Positions 1-7,018 of a stretch of 10,087 nucleotides of DNA are shown here, in pieces. The notes below the pieces were generated by a model that had not been told where the DNA came from, searched no databases, and saw only the letters and a list, made by a program, of their open reading frames with translations. Location: positions 1-10,087 of the forward strand of contig JAFTHJ010000077.1 of the NCBI GenBank assembly GCA_017457465.1. Reading direction: 5' to 3'. Position 1 is the first letter of the stretch, and every line of letters starts with the position of its first letter. Made by a program: the position numbers and the translations under genes. The stretch comes from Clostridia bacterium (GTDB lineage: Bacteria; Bacillota; Clostridia; Oscillospirales; CAG-272).

Positions 1-1676
1 ATCTTGAATCTCTGTATTTTTCTCAAGGTGTTCTTGGGGAAGTCCTCCTCACGAACCTTGAGTATGCCTATCTTCTTATAAGGCACGGTTTTCTTGTTAT
101 ATTCATCAACAAAGGGCTTCAGATAAGCCTCGATATCGGTGATACCGTTCTTCTCGAAGAAATCCTTGTCGGGGAACACCTCCGCAACAATGGCGTTGTA
201 GGTCACGCCGCGGCGGCTCTGTCCCTCATATACTACGATATCAAGCACCCCGGGTGTTGCGGAAAGCTCATTCTCTATCTCCTCGGGATATACGTTCTTT
301 CCGTTGGAAAGAATGATAAGATTCTTCTTACGTCCCGTAATATAGATAACTCCGCCCTTACCGAGCTTACCGTAGTCGCCCGTTCTGAAATAACCGTCCT
401 TAAACGCGTCAGCCGTAGCCACCTCGTCCTTATAGTAACCCAGCATTACGTTGGGACCCTTAACAAGTATCTCGCCCTCTCCGTCCTCGTTGGGTTCATC
501 TATCTTTACAGTAACCATATCTATCGGGTTACCAACGCTTCCCATAACCACGTTTCGGCTTCTGTTTACCGCGATAAGGGGAGCGCACTCGGTAATTCCG
601 TATCCGTTAAGAATGGTGATACCGATAGAATCGTAGAACTGAAGCATCTCGGGATTAATAGGCGCACCGCCTGTGATTATCGTCTTTATCTCACCGCCGA
701 ATGCCGCGTGAATAGCGCCGAAGAACTTCTTTCTCTGGTCGATACCCGCGCGTCGGAGAGCGTTGCTGACCTTTATCATCTTGAACACAAGGTCGTATTT
801 GCCCTTTTCCTTGAGGTTCGCGAGTATTCTGCGATAGAATGTTTCAAGATAGAGCGGAACAAGAACCATATGTCCCGGCTTCTGCTCCTGAAGCTCCTTC
901 GCGACATAACGGATACCCGAGGAGATATACACCTCGGAGCCTATCATAACGTGACCGATAAGCATAACCGTCGAGCCGTAGGTGTGGTGCGGGGGAAGAA
1001 CGCCAACCGTCTTATCCGAGAAATCAATATAGTGAATTACGTTATACATATCCGAAAGGATAGCGTTCTGGTTGAGCATAACTCCCTTTCCCTTACCCGT
1101 TGTTCCCGAGGTAAATACGAGGAGCGCCATTCTCATGGGGTCTATGGGCGTGTTATAATAAGCGTCGGGGTTATTTGCGAATTTTTCTTTTCCTGCCTCT
1201 TTCAGAGAGAGAAGAGTTCTCTGCTCCTTGTCGGCGTTAAGATAAACAGGCTCTGCCGTAAGCTCTACCTTACCTGCGATATGCTGAAGCTTCTCGGCTA
1301 TATCCTCATCTCCGAAAAGGAATTTCGCCTCTGCCTTCTCAACCGTATCGGCAAGGTCCTCTGCTAACCAATCTCTGTCAAGCGGGATAAGCACCGCTCC
1401 GATAGAAAGAGCAGCGTAATAGGTCAAAGCCCACTCATAGGTAAACTTTCCGATAAGCGCACAATGCTTACCCGCGCAACCCATAGCTATAAGCTCACTC
1501 GCAAGTGCGTGAACATCGTCGCCGAACTGCTCAAATGTAACCTTTTCAATTTCGGGCTTGTGCGCGTTTTTTTTGTAGGAATAAGCACACTTATCCTTAT
1601 AGGTTTTAGTTGACCACTCCAGTAAATGGCGGACGTTGATAAACTCAACCTTCTCGTGTAATGCGTCTTTTCTCAT
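1..1676 (-). CDS. AMP-forming acyl-CoA synthetase (long-chain fatty acid--CoA ligase type), C-terminal end cut by window edge
   Basis: Activates a carboxylic acid, probably a fatty acid, to an acyl-adenylate and then an acyl-CoA; expected to be cytoplasmic or membrane-associated. I translated 558 codons by hand from the ATG at 1676. Seen: the ATP-binding loop LVFTSGTTGKGKG (SGTTGK begins at residue 190), YGITE at 359-363, the RTGD motif (TGD 432-434), the hinge ITGRKKNLI (about 446-454) and NGKNVYPEEIE (about 458-468). Lys553, in TLRKIQRFK, sits where this family has its C-terminal catalytic lysine, so only a few residues are likely missing. Start choice: GGAGG (1683-1688) lies about 8 bases upstream. 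It has its own promoter and operator candidate and is divided from the AraC gene by 200 bases. Chain length is inferred from overall resemblance to FadD-like ligases; a ligase for another acid cannot be excluded. Confidence 0.95.
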   Translation of the reverse strand, partial: MRKDALHEKVEFINVRHLLEWSTKTYKDKCAYSYKKNAHKPEIEKVTFEQFGDDVHALASELIAMGCAGKHCALIGKFTYEWALTYYAALSIGAVLIPLDRDWLAEDLADTVEKAEAKFLFGDEDIAEKLQHIAGKVELTAEPVYLNADKEQRTLLSLKEAGKEKFANNPDAYYNTPIDPMRMALLVFTSGTTGKGKGVMLNQNAILSDMYNVIHYIDFSDKTVGVLPPHHTYGSTVMLIGHVMIGSEVYISSGIRYVAKELQEQKPGHMVLVPLYLETFYRRILANLKEKGKYDLVFKMIKVSNALRRAGIDQRKKFFGAIHAAFGGEIKTIITGGAPINPEMLQFYDSIGITILNGYGITECAPLIAVNRSRNVVMGSVGNPIDMVTVKIDEPNEDGEGEILVKGPNVMLGYYKDEVATADAFKDGYFRTGDYGKLGKGGVIYITGRKKNLIILSNGKNVYPEEIENELSATPGVLDIVVYEGQSRRGVTYNAIVAEVFPDKDFFEKNGITDIEAYLKPFVDEYNKKTVPYKKIGILKVREEDFPKNTLRKIQRFK

Positions 1677-1741
1677 ATCGATTCCTCCGTGAAATCACAT
1701 ATTTTCTTCATTTATCAAACAGTTTCAAAAGCTCAAGAGTT

Positions 1742-1765
1742 AAATTGTTGAACACTCAACAATTT
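1742..1765. promoter_or_regulatory. Palindromic operator candidate over the acyl-CoA synthetase start site
   Basis: AAATTGTTGA (1742-1751) and TCAACAATTT (1756-1765) form a perfect 10-base inverted repeat with a 4-base centre. It starts one base beyond the -10 box and covers the predicted transcription start, the usual place for a repressor such as a TetR- or MarR-family dimer. No such regulator gene is in the window. A hairpin in the leader RNA is less likely because the predicted start lies inside the repeat. Confidence 0.75.
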
Positions 1766-1766
1766 C

Positions 1767-1795
1767 ATTATACCATATTTTCTCACAAATGTCAA
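1767..1795 (-). promoter_or_regulatory. Consensus sigma-A promoter of the acyl-CoA synthetase gene
   Basis: On the minus strand a perfect TTGACA (1795-1790) is followed after exactly 17 bases by a perfect TATAAT (1772-1767). This is the full housekeeping consensus with optimal spacing. Transcription would start near 1760, about 85 bases before the ATG at 1676. Confidence 0.9.
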
Positions 1796-1876
1796 TATAT
1801 AATCTAAAATTTGAGCTAATAAAAGCGGCAAAGAGCGCGAAAACAGACTTTTTAGTCGCCCTTACATCCCTTTTTA

Positions 1877-2773
1877 TCAGTTTTGCTCGGGAATATCGGA
1901 GGTATCCGCTTTTTTCAAAGTAACCAAATGTTGCTTACTTTTCCTGTATTGTGTAGGAGAAACTCCGTTGGAATGCTTCTGGAAAACTCTGCAAAAATAA
2001 TCGGGGTCGGGAATGCCTACAGCCACAGCCACTTCCTTTATAGAGAGCGTATCTCCCAGAAGCAGCTTTTTCGCGCAATATACCCTGTATGTGTTCAGGT
2101 ATTGCGAGGGAGATTGCTCAAGCTCATCCTTAAATAGCTTATAAAGATATTTTGCCGATATATGCACCGCATCCGCGATATCCTTTTCCTTAAGAGGCAG
2201 CTGATAGTTCTCCTCAATAAAGGCTATCGCCTTTGATATATATTGCTTCGACACCTTTTTCACGTTATCCGACAGTATACTGTTTGAATGCAACGACAAT
2301 AGGCGGTAAAGCATAGATGTCATATAAAGCATATCCTGATGCTGCACATAGTTTGCCGGGTTGTGAAGCATTTTGAATATATCGACCGCCTGATACATAT
2401 AAGGAACCTCGAAAATCCCTGTTTTGTTTTCAAAGCCACTGCTTTCAATAAGAGTTTTCGCTCCATATCCGCCTATCAATATCCAATATTGCTCCATTTT
2501 TGGGGCATCGGGCGATACGTCAACCGAATAGGCGTGGTCCTCGTTCGGCGTAAAAAGAAATCCGCACGGTCCCTCAAATGGCTTCCCCGCACACTTGCCT
2601 CGTCCCGATATCACGTAATGCAAAACATAGCAATATCGGTTTTTACCGCAGTAAGAATATCCCGCCTCGGGTAAGCTGTGACCTGTCTCCATAACCCTCA
2701 CGAAGTTATTCGGTGCCGCGCTTTCGGGAAATAGTATGTGGGTATTATTCGGAATATGAAAAATTCTTATCAT
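1877..2773 (-). CDS. AraC-family transcriptional regulator
   Basis: A 298-residue DNA-binding regulator of normal length for two-domain AraC proteins. Residues about 1-165 resemble the cupin-like sensing domain that usually binds a sugar or similar effector (YVLHYVISGRGK at about 49-60, then FTPNEDHAYSV). Residues about 176-280 form the AraC DNA-binding domain: first helix-turn-helix around 196-217 (KDIADAVHISAKYLYKLF), second around 245-268 (IKEVAVAVGI, then DYFCRVFQKHSNGVSPTQYRK, the family signature). An AGGAGC ribosome binding site (2779-2784) lies 5 bases before the ATG. The gene starts 27 bases after the stop of the EEP lipoprotein gene, so the two are probably co-transcribed, and a local target is plausible. 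No strong intrinsic terminator follows it. The effector is unknown. Confidence 0.95.
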   Translation of the reverse strand: MIRIFHIPNNTHILFPESAAPNNFVRVMETGHSLPEAGYSYCGKNRYCYVLHYVISGRGKCAGKPFEGPCGFLFTPNEDHAYSVDVSPDAPKMEQYWILIGGYGAKTLIESSGFENKTGIFEVPYMYQAVDIFKMLHNPANYVQHQDMLYMTSMLYRLLSLHSNSILSDNVKKVSKQYISKAIAFIEENYQLPLKEKDIADAVHISAKYLYKLFKDELEQSPSQYLNTYRVYCAKKLLLGDTLSIKEVAVAVGIPDPDYFCRVFQKHSNGVSPTQYRKSKQHLVTLKKADTSDIPEQN

Positions 2774-2800
2774 AAATAGCTCCTGTTTTTTAAGCTTTCG

Positions 2801-4534
2801 TCAGATAATGTATTTCAGAATCACGGGGTAGTGGTCGGACGTAACACCATCCTGATATACTCTGTCCTTGATAACGTCGTATTTCATAGCGTAAATCATA
2901 TCGTTGATAAACACTATATCCATCTCTATGCCGGTATTTTTGAAGGTTCCCGTCGATTCGGTCGCGGGGGCTACCGTCTTCGCGTCTATATATGCCTTGA
3001 CTATCTCATTATACGGCTTATCACCCGTGTCGGTATTGAAGTCTCCCGTTATCAATACGGGAATATTCTTGAATTTTTCCGAAACAAGGTCAACCAGAAC
3101 CTTCGCCTGTTTGGTTGCCGCGATATCGTCCGACTCGTGAGCAAGGTGTGTATTAACATGCACAAACTCCGCACCGTCGCTCTTGCGCTCAAGCCTTGCC
3201 CAAGTCATTATACGGTGGTAAGCTGACTCGTCATACTTTGAGATAACATCGGGAGTATCGGAAAGCCACTTTGTTCCGCTGTCCTTGAGAGTATAAAGGT
3301 CCTTGCGATAGAAGATACAGCTGTACTCACCCCTGTTCGCCTTTCCGCCGTCACCTCTCTGCTCACCTACACACTCGTAATACTCACCGAGTCCGTCTTT
3401 GAGGTGTTGCATCCAGTTGCCCGAATTATCCGCACCCGTAACCTCCTGAAAGCCTACGCTGTCAGGCATCTGCGCGAGTACATCGGAAATAACATTCTGA
3501 TAGCGAACCGAACTGACCTTGTCACAAAGCACATTATAAGTCATTATAGTAAGCTCACGAGAGCTGCTCGTTGCCTTTATTTCGTCAGCGAGGTCAATAT
3601 CAACCTCTCTTCCGCCGCTCTTTACCATAGAAACTATCTTGTCGACAGCTCCGAGAAGTCCGTTCACATCCTTACCGACCATAAGTATAGCGCCGTCGTC
3701 ATCTTTTCCTATATAATATCCGTTCTCGGAGAGCGCGAGGTCGGCAATAATACCCGCGTTTCTGTCGGTCGCACCGAAACGAATCTCATTTGCGCTCTTC
3801 GTGAAAAGCTCACTGTCGCTCTTTACTCGGAGCTTGTATCCACTAGCAGCCTCAATGAGGTCGGCAAATCTCTGCGCCTGAACCTGCTCATACTTGGAAG
3901 CCGCGATGGGATAAACGATAACATACTCGGATATCTCCCGTCCGCATATTTTGAGAGAATCCATATTATAGCTACCCTCTGTCATATGCTTCATAGAAGC
4001 CGAGAAAAATACGGAGTCTTGCTTTCCGTCACACTTCTTGACGACATTATCAAGAAAATGATTAATTGCTTTAAGGGTATTCGCGTCATCACCGCCGCAA
4101 ATAACTATCTTCTTTCCGATAAGAGAATATCCGAAATCGTCCACTCTGACAGTAGCACCAAAGCTTTCGCTCTCCTCACGGTTCGCGCATCTTCCAACAA
4201 GTATCTCACCCTCCCATTCGGAAAACTCCTCTACATTGGGATTGACATAATCCGAGCGAACGGTAAGACGAACACCGAGCTTATCCTCTATCTGGTCGCG
4301 AAGCATAGACGCCGCGGAAAGCAATGCGTCAGAAGCGCCTGACGGATAGATGATGCAAAGCTTCGATAAGTCGGAGACAATATACCCCGCAAACGAATCA
4401 GCCTCGTCGGAAGTCGCGGTGGTAGCGGCGGTTGTTCCGTCCCCGTCCTCGTCAGATTTCTGACACGCGCTGAACAGCGAGGACAACGAAAGCAACATAA
4501 TAAGAGCTAAAGTCAGGGAAATTATTTTTTTCAT
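2801..4534 (-). CDS. Lipoprotein with two tandem alpha/beta domains and a C-terminal endonuclease/exonuclease/phosphatase (EEP) domain
   Basis: Predicted 577-residue surface lipoprotein. The signal peptide (MKKIISL..., hydrophobic to about 20) ends in the lipobox LFSAC with Cys24 as lipid anchor, followed by an acidic, Thr/Ala-rich linker. Residues about 50-165 and 203-305 look like two copies of one alpha/beta fold (IIYPSGAS.../VIVYPIAAS..., EILVG/EIRFG, GYSLIGKKIVICGG/GYYIGKDDDGAILMVG), resembling non-catalytic domains found before the barrel in GH20 or GH67 enzymes. Residues about 327-577 are a complete EEP domain: TYN (Asn334), GFQEV (Glu364), NTHL (Asn461, His463), ITGDFNT (Asp498, Asn500), MDIVF (Asp539) and SDHYPV (Asp567, His568). 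The active site thus looks intact for a metal-dependent phosphodiesterase or phosphatase acting outside the membrane; nucleic acid, phospholipid or sugar phosphate are all possible substrates. The frame is open to an ATG at 4615, but that lies inside a terminator hairpin; 4534 has GGAGG (4539-4543) and begins the signal peptide. Confidence 0.9.
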   Translation of the reverse strand: MKKIISLTLALIMLLSLSSLFSACQKSDEDGDGTTAATTATSDEADSFAGYIVSDLSKLCIIYPSGASDALLSAASMLRDQIEDKLGVRLTVRSDYVNPNVEEFSEWEGEILVGRCANREESESFGATVRVDDFGYSLIGKKIVICGGDDANTLKAINHFLDNVVKKCDGKQDSVFFSASMKHMTEGSYNMDSLKICGREISEYVIVYPIAASKYEQVQAQRFADLIEAASGYKLRVKSDSELFTKSANEIRFGATDRNAGIIADLALSENGYYIGKDDDGAILMVGKDVNGLLGAVDKIVSMVKSGGREVDIDLADEIKATSSSRELTIMTYNVLCDKVSSVRYQNVISDVLAQMPDSVGFQEVTGADNSGNWMQHLKDGLGEYYECVGEQRGDGGKANRGEYSCIFYRKDLYTLKDSGTKWLSDTPDVISKYDESAYHRIMTWARLERKSDGAEFVHVNTHLAHESDDIAATKQAKVLVDLVSEKFKNIPVLITGDFNTDTGDKPYNEIVKAYIDAKTVAPATESTGTFKNTGIEMDIVFINDMIYAMKYDVIKDRVYQDGVTSDHYPVILKYII

Positions 4535-4605
4535 AATACCTCCATCGGCAGTATGGGAGAAGCCCCCATCACCACTCGATTTTTTGCTATAAAATAAGGG
4601 AAGAA

Positions 4606-4635
4606 GCGGGGGCAATAAGTCTATATTGCCCCCGC
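4606..4635 (-). terminator. Terminator-like GC-rich hairpin after the 607-residue surface protein gene
   Basis: GCGGGGGCAAT (4606-4616) pairs perfectly with ATTGCCCCCGC (4625-4635); one further A-T pair leaves a 6-base loop. It lies 44 bases past the stop at 4680. Downstream on the minus strand comes a pyrimidine-rich stretch (TTCTTCCCTTATTTTAT), not a clean T run, so termination may be partial. This would allow some read-through into the lipoprotein gene, for which I see no convincing promoter. Confidence 0.7.
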
Positions 4636-4679
4636 AATGCGGTTTTAATCAAGCTTCGGCAAAGCCTCGGCTGCTAAAA

Positions 4680-6503
4680 TCAGTCTTCTTTTTTCTTTAC
4701 GCTTACAGCGCATCCGAGAACCGTTGTAACAACGAGAGCGGGAACTGCAATCGCAATGCTGCTCTTACATCCCTTCTTCTTCTCTTCCTCGGTAGCCTCT
4801 GTTTCGTCAGCGCTGTCGTCAGCCGCGGGAGCGGTTGTCGAAGCTGCTCCGTCATCATTGTTACTGTCGTCATTGTCCTCTACAACAGCAGCAGGGTCGG
4901 GATAAGTGGGCTTTGTTCCTGTGGAAACAGCCTCTGCGAGAACGTTCTGAACGAGATCGCCTTCAGCTGCACCGGTAGGCCATGTGGTCTCCTTGATGTA
5001 GTCGTAAGCACCTGCTACGACCATAATGTCTCTAACCTCAACAGCGGACTTGGGAGACAGCTTGAGTCCCAAATATCCGTCGTAAGCGGTCTTGTTAGCC
5101 TTGCTATCCATCTTGAAGGTTACGGTATTGCTTCCGCTCTTGATCATAACCTTGTCGATTTTTCTGGAGATAGAGGAAATCATTATGGAAACCTCTTTAT
5201 AGTCCATAATGTCTGCCGCAATAGCTGCCCATTTAGCAGCATCGTCGGGAGTACAGTCGTCAATGTAAGAATCTTTTGTTGCGTTAGATTCGTTGGAATG
5301 GTAAACATCAAGCTCTCTGGAGCGGTCTCTTGCGTTGTCGGAATCAAGCTTAAGTCCGCGAATGAAGGAGAGATAAGGCTTATCACCGCCGTCAAGGAAG
5401 CGGAACTTGTAGGTTACAGTGTACTCTGTGATAGCTTGAGGAATAGCGTTACCCGTGAATATCATGTACGCTGCTGTATCACTCTTGTTAGCCATGTAAA
5501 GCTTACCGTTTCTGACATCAACAACTCTCTCTGTTGCGGAGTCTGTTGTGAAAGAGTAACCTGTCTCTGCGAAGGAAGAAACCTTCGAGAAGTCCATATT
5601 GTGAAGAACGTATCCGTCCTTGTAGTAGGTAGCGTTCTTATCTGTATATGCCTTGTCCTTTTCAGCGGTTACAGTGCTTCCGCCCGTAACATCCACAGGA
5701 TCATAGGAATAAACAGCGAATTCCTTCATAATAACACCGCGGGCCTCAGTTTGAGAACCAATGTGTGTGATTCCGAAATAGGAGTCGGTCATCCTGTTAA
5801 GCTCATTGGCTCTTACAACATAATAGTTGAGGTCATCGCCAACGGTGATAAATGCGTACTTACCGCCGCCCTGTGTTATGAGCATACGAACGCGAACATC
5901 AACTCCGCCGAGACCAACAGCCTCAACACCGGCATCGTCCATAGCTCCGCCGATTTCGTGGAAGTAGTTTTCATCAGAGTAGTATGTCCAGCTATCGATA
6001 GCTGTAGTACCTCTGATCTTGATACAGCTGTTGCCGTCAATAGTCGTCCACTCGGAAGAAGTAGGAGCGACTGTAGCACTCTTATATCCAAGGCAGAAAG
6101 CCTGAATCCAGACATTCTTGTTGAACTCATATGTAAAGTCTATCATGTAGTTATTTGTGTCGCTGAACTGAACGCCGCCGAAAAGAAGGTGTCCTGTAGC
6201 GTCGGTGTTGATCTTAACGCCGTTTTCAAGATAAGTAATAGCAGGATTAGACATTCCTGTATAATCGGCTGTAAAGGTCATCGTCCAACCTGCATCATTG
6301 AGCTGCTGCTTGGTTGAGATGGTAGAAAAGTCGGTGTATGCGAGCTGCTGAAGATTCGAAACACTGGATATGCCTTCAGCGGGATCTACAGTGGATCCGC
6401 CGCCTGCTGACTGATCCCCACCGGTCGTCGCAAATGCGGGTATCGTTGCAAATGCAGATACGAGCATCAGCGCGGTAAGAATAATTGAAAGTATCTTTTT
6501 CAT
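4680..6503 (-). CDS. Secreted, C-terminally membrane-anchored surface protein with two beta-sandwich-like modules
   Basis: A 607-residue protein of no recognised named family. It has a signal peptide (MKKILSIILTALMLVSAFA, likely cleaved after AFA at residue 25) and a Gly/Ser linker. Module 1 spans about 53-270 (AYTDFSTIS... to FAVYSYDP) and module 2 about 296-502 (YVLHNMDFSKVSS... to RDIMVVAGAYDY). Both are beta-rich with aromatic strands, like concanavalin A/LamG-type ligand-binding folds; that fold is an inference from pattern. Residues about 530-575 are an acidic, Pro/Thr/Asp-rich wall-spanning linker. The end is KKKGCKSS (Cys579), a hydrophobic segment of about 20 residues and KKKED, the layout of a sorting or anchoring signal but without LPXTG. 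AAAGGAG (6510-6516) sits 6 bases before the ATG. It is related to the 776-residue protein upstream and shares its leader. A ligand-binding role at the surface is inferred. Confidence 0.88.
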   Translation of the reverse strand: MKKILSIILTALMLVSAFATIPAFATTGGDQSAGGGSTVDPAEGISSVSNLQQLAYTDFSTISTKQQLNDAGWTMTFTADYTGMSNPAITYLENGVKINTDATGHLLFGGVQFSDTNNYMIDFTYEFNKNVWIQAFCLGYKSATVAPTSSEWTTIDGNSCIKIRGTTAIDSWTYYSDENYFHEIGGAMDDAGVEAVGLGGVDVRVRMLITQGGGKYAFITVGDDLNYYVVRANELNRMTDSYFGITHIGSQTEARGVIMKEFAVYSYDPVDVTGGSTVTAEKDKAYTDKNATYYKDGYVLHNMDFSKVSSFAETGYSFTTDSATERVVDVRNGKLYMANKSDTAAYMIFTGNAIPQAITEYTVTYKFRFLDGGDKPYLSFIRGLKLDSDNARDRSRELDVYHSNESNATKDSYIDDCTPDDAAKWAAIAADIMDYKEVSIMISSISRKIDKVMIKSGSNTVTFKMDSKANKTAYDGYLGLKLSPKSAVEVRDIMVVAGAYDYIKETTWPTGAAEGDLVQNVLAEAVSTGTKPTYPDPAAVVEDNDDSNNDDGAASTTAPAADDSADETEATEEEKKKGCKSSIAIAVPALVVTTVLGCAVSVKKKED

Positions 6504-6527
6504 AGTTTTCTCCTTTAAGAGATTTAT

Positions 6528-6559
6528 TTTATAAACCCTTGAAAATCAAGGAATTTATA
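6528..6559 (-). promoter_or_regulatory. Promoter/leader element of the 607-residue surface protein gene
   Basis: On the minus strand: TATAAA (6559-6554), then an inverted repeat CCTTGA-TTT-TCAAGG (6551-6537), then a second TATAAA (6533-6528) and an A/T-rich run to the AAAGGAG site. No good -35 box is seen for either TATAA box. The same arrangement precedes the 776-residue protein gene (9378-9411). Which box is used, and whether the repeat acts as operator or RNA hairpin, cannot be settled from sequence. Confidence 0.6.
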
Positions 6560-6593
6560 CAGGGTAAATACTGAATTTAAATTTGACTTTTAA

Positions 6594-6660
6594 TTTGGCT
6601 TCCCCTCAAGAGGAAGGCTTGTAAAAAGTAACATCTGAAACTCCCGTAAGGGAGGATGAT
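6594..6660. repeat. Short hairpin-forming intergenic repeat
   Basis: Holds an imperfect inverted repeat around GGCTTCCCCTC/GAGGAAGGC (about 6597-6618) and a perfect CTCCC-GTAA-GGGAG hairpin (6641-6654). From memory, TTGGCTTCCCCT-type palindromes are scattered through the genomes of gut Clostridia as small non-coding repeats; a genome search is needed to confirm this. No reading frame is supported. Confidence 0.45.
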
Positions 6661-6672
6661 TTTAATCTGTAA

Positions 6673-6772
6673 GGACAGGCGTCCTAGACTGTCCGCAAAA
6701 TCAAAGTTTTAGTTACGAGTTGTATTCTTCGGTCTTTTTGCCTTCGGGACGGACAGTCGAGGACGCCTGTCC
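6673..6772. repeat. 100-base MITE/REP-like element with 23-base inverted ends
   Basis: The left arm 6673-6695 (GGACAGGCGTCCTAGACTGTCCG) and right arm 6750-6772 are reverse complements with a single mismatch at 6686, around a 54-base A/T-rich centre. Each arm begins with its own small palindrome (GGAC-AGGC-GTCC). It encodes nothing recognisable. This fits a non-autonomous palindromic repeat; no clear target-site duplication flanks it. Confidence 0.6.
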
Positions 6773-6793
6773 CCGCAATATCAACCTGTTTTC

Positions 6794-6826
6794 CCCACAG
6801 GCGCTACCGTAAGGCGCGCCTGTGGG
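6794..6826. repeat. 11-base-pair hairpin downstream of the short peptide gene
   Basis: CCCACAGGCGC (6794-6804) and GCGCCTGTGGG (6816-6826) pair perfectly around an 11-base loop. It lies 22 bases past the stop of the peptide gene, where a terminator would be expected, but the following minus-strand bases (GAAAACAGG) lack a T run. It shares the core ACAGGCG/CGCCTGT with the neighbouring 100-base element, so it may belong to the same repeat family while also ending the transcript. Confidence 0.5.
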
Positions 6827-6848
6827 TATTGATTCAAATCGAATTCAA

Positions 6849-6998
6849 TCAGAGATCGATTTCGTCCTCCATAGAGGGATCGCTTCCGCCCTGCTCGGGA
6901 GTGATAGGAGCAAGCTCACCAAGAGGAGAAGCTGTTATAACGTCGAGAACGTTGAGGTCAAGAGCCTCAAGCTCGGGATGTGTATAAATCTTTTTCAT
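6849..6998 (-). CDS. Short 49-residue peptide of the MKKxYxxPELE...DVITAS type, function unknown
   Basis: The minus strand reads MKKIYTHPELEALDLNVL, then DVITASPLGELAPITPE, then QGGSDPSMEDEIDL and TGA. No signal peptide, membrane segment or cysteine; the C-terminal half is acidic with a Gly-Gly. GGAGG (7007-7011) is 8 bases from the ATG at 6998 and only 2 from an in-frame ATG at 7004, so 6998 is preferred. The gene begins 20 bases after the stop of the 776-residue protein, and its ribosome binding site lies directly behind that stop, so it is probably co-transcribed and perhaps translationally coupled. I recall many similar unannotated peptides (Lys/Tyr/Pro start, a DVIT-Ser core, variable Gly- or acid-rich tail) in gut Clostridia. 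The tail layout vaguely recalls a precursor peptide, but no modifying enzyme is in the window. Confidence 0.75.
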   Translation of the reverse strand: MKKIYTHPELEALDLNVLDVITASPLGELAPITPEQGGSDPSMEDEIDL

Positions 6999-7018
6999 TT
7001 TCATTACCTCCCTTATGC

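Noticed and set aside
708..1367. 219-codon plus-strand frame
   Set aside because: Antisense to the acyl-CoA synthetase motifs SGTTGK and its surroundings; no independent coding evidence.
1796..1876. Possible terminator after the AraC gene
   Set aside because: The only stems seen are GACT-AAAA-AGTC and a 3-base GCG/CGC pairing, too weak to call, although a TTTTATT stretch follows the latter.
3404..4342. 312-codon plus-strand frame
   Set aside because: Antisense to the lipoprotein, whose minus frame has a lipobox and all EEP motifs.
4535..4615. N-terminal extension of the lipoprotein to an upstream ATG at 4615
   Set aside because: The 27 extra residues (MPPLLPLFYSKKSSGDG...) would begin inside the terminator hairpin, lack a ribosome binding site and bury the signal peptide.
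4626..6317. 563-codon open frame on the plus strand
   Set aside because: Antisense to the 607-residue protein with the same low-complexity Cys/Ser/Val composition, and it starts inside the terminator hairpin. The minus frame has a signal peptide, modules and an anchor.
6594..6830. CRISPR array or insertion sequence in the hairpin-rich intergenic region
   Set aside because: There are no regularly spaced direct repeats and no transposase reading frame. The structure is palindromic and short, as in REP/MITE elements.
6849..6998. Short peptide as a lanthipeptide or other known RiPP precursor
   Set aside because: It has no cysteine, and no modifying enzyme, protease or exporter lies in the window. 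I leave it as unknown instead of assigning a class.
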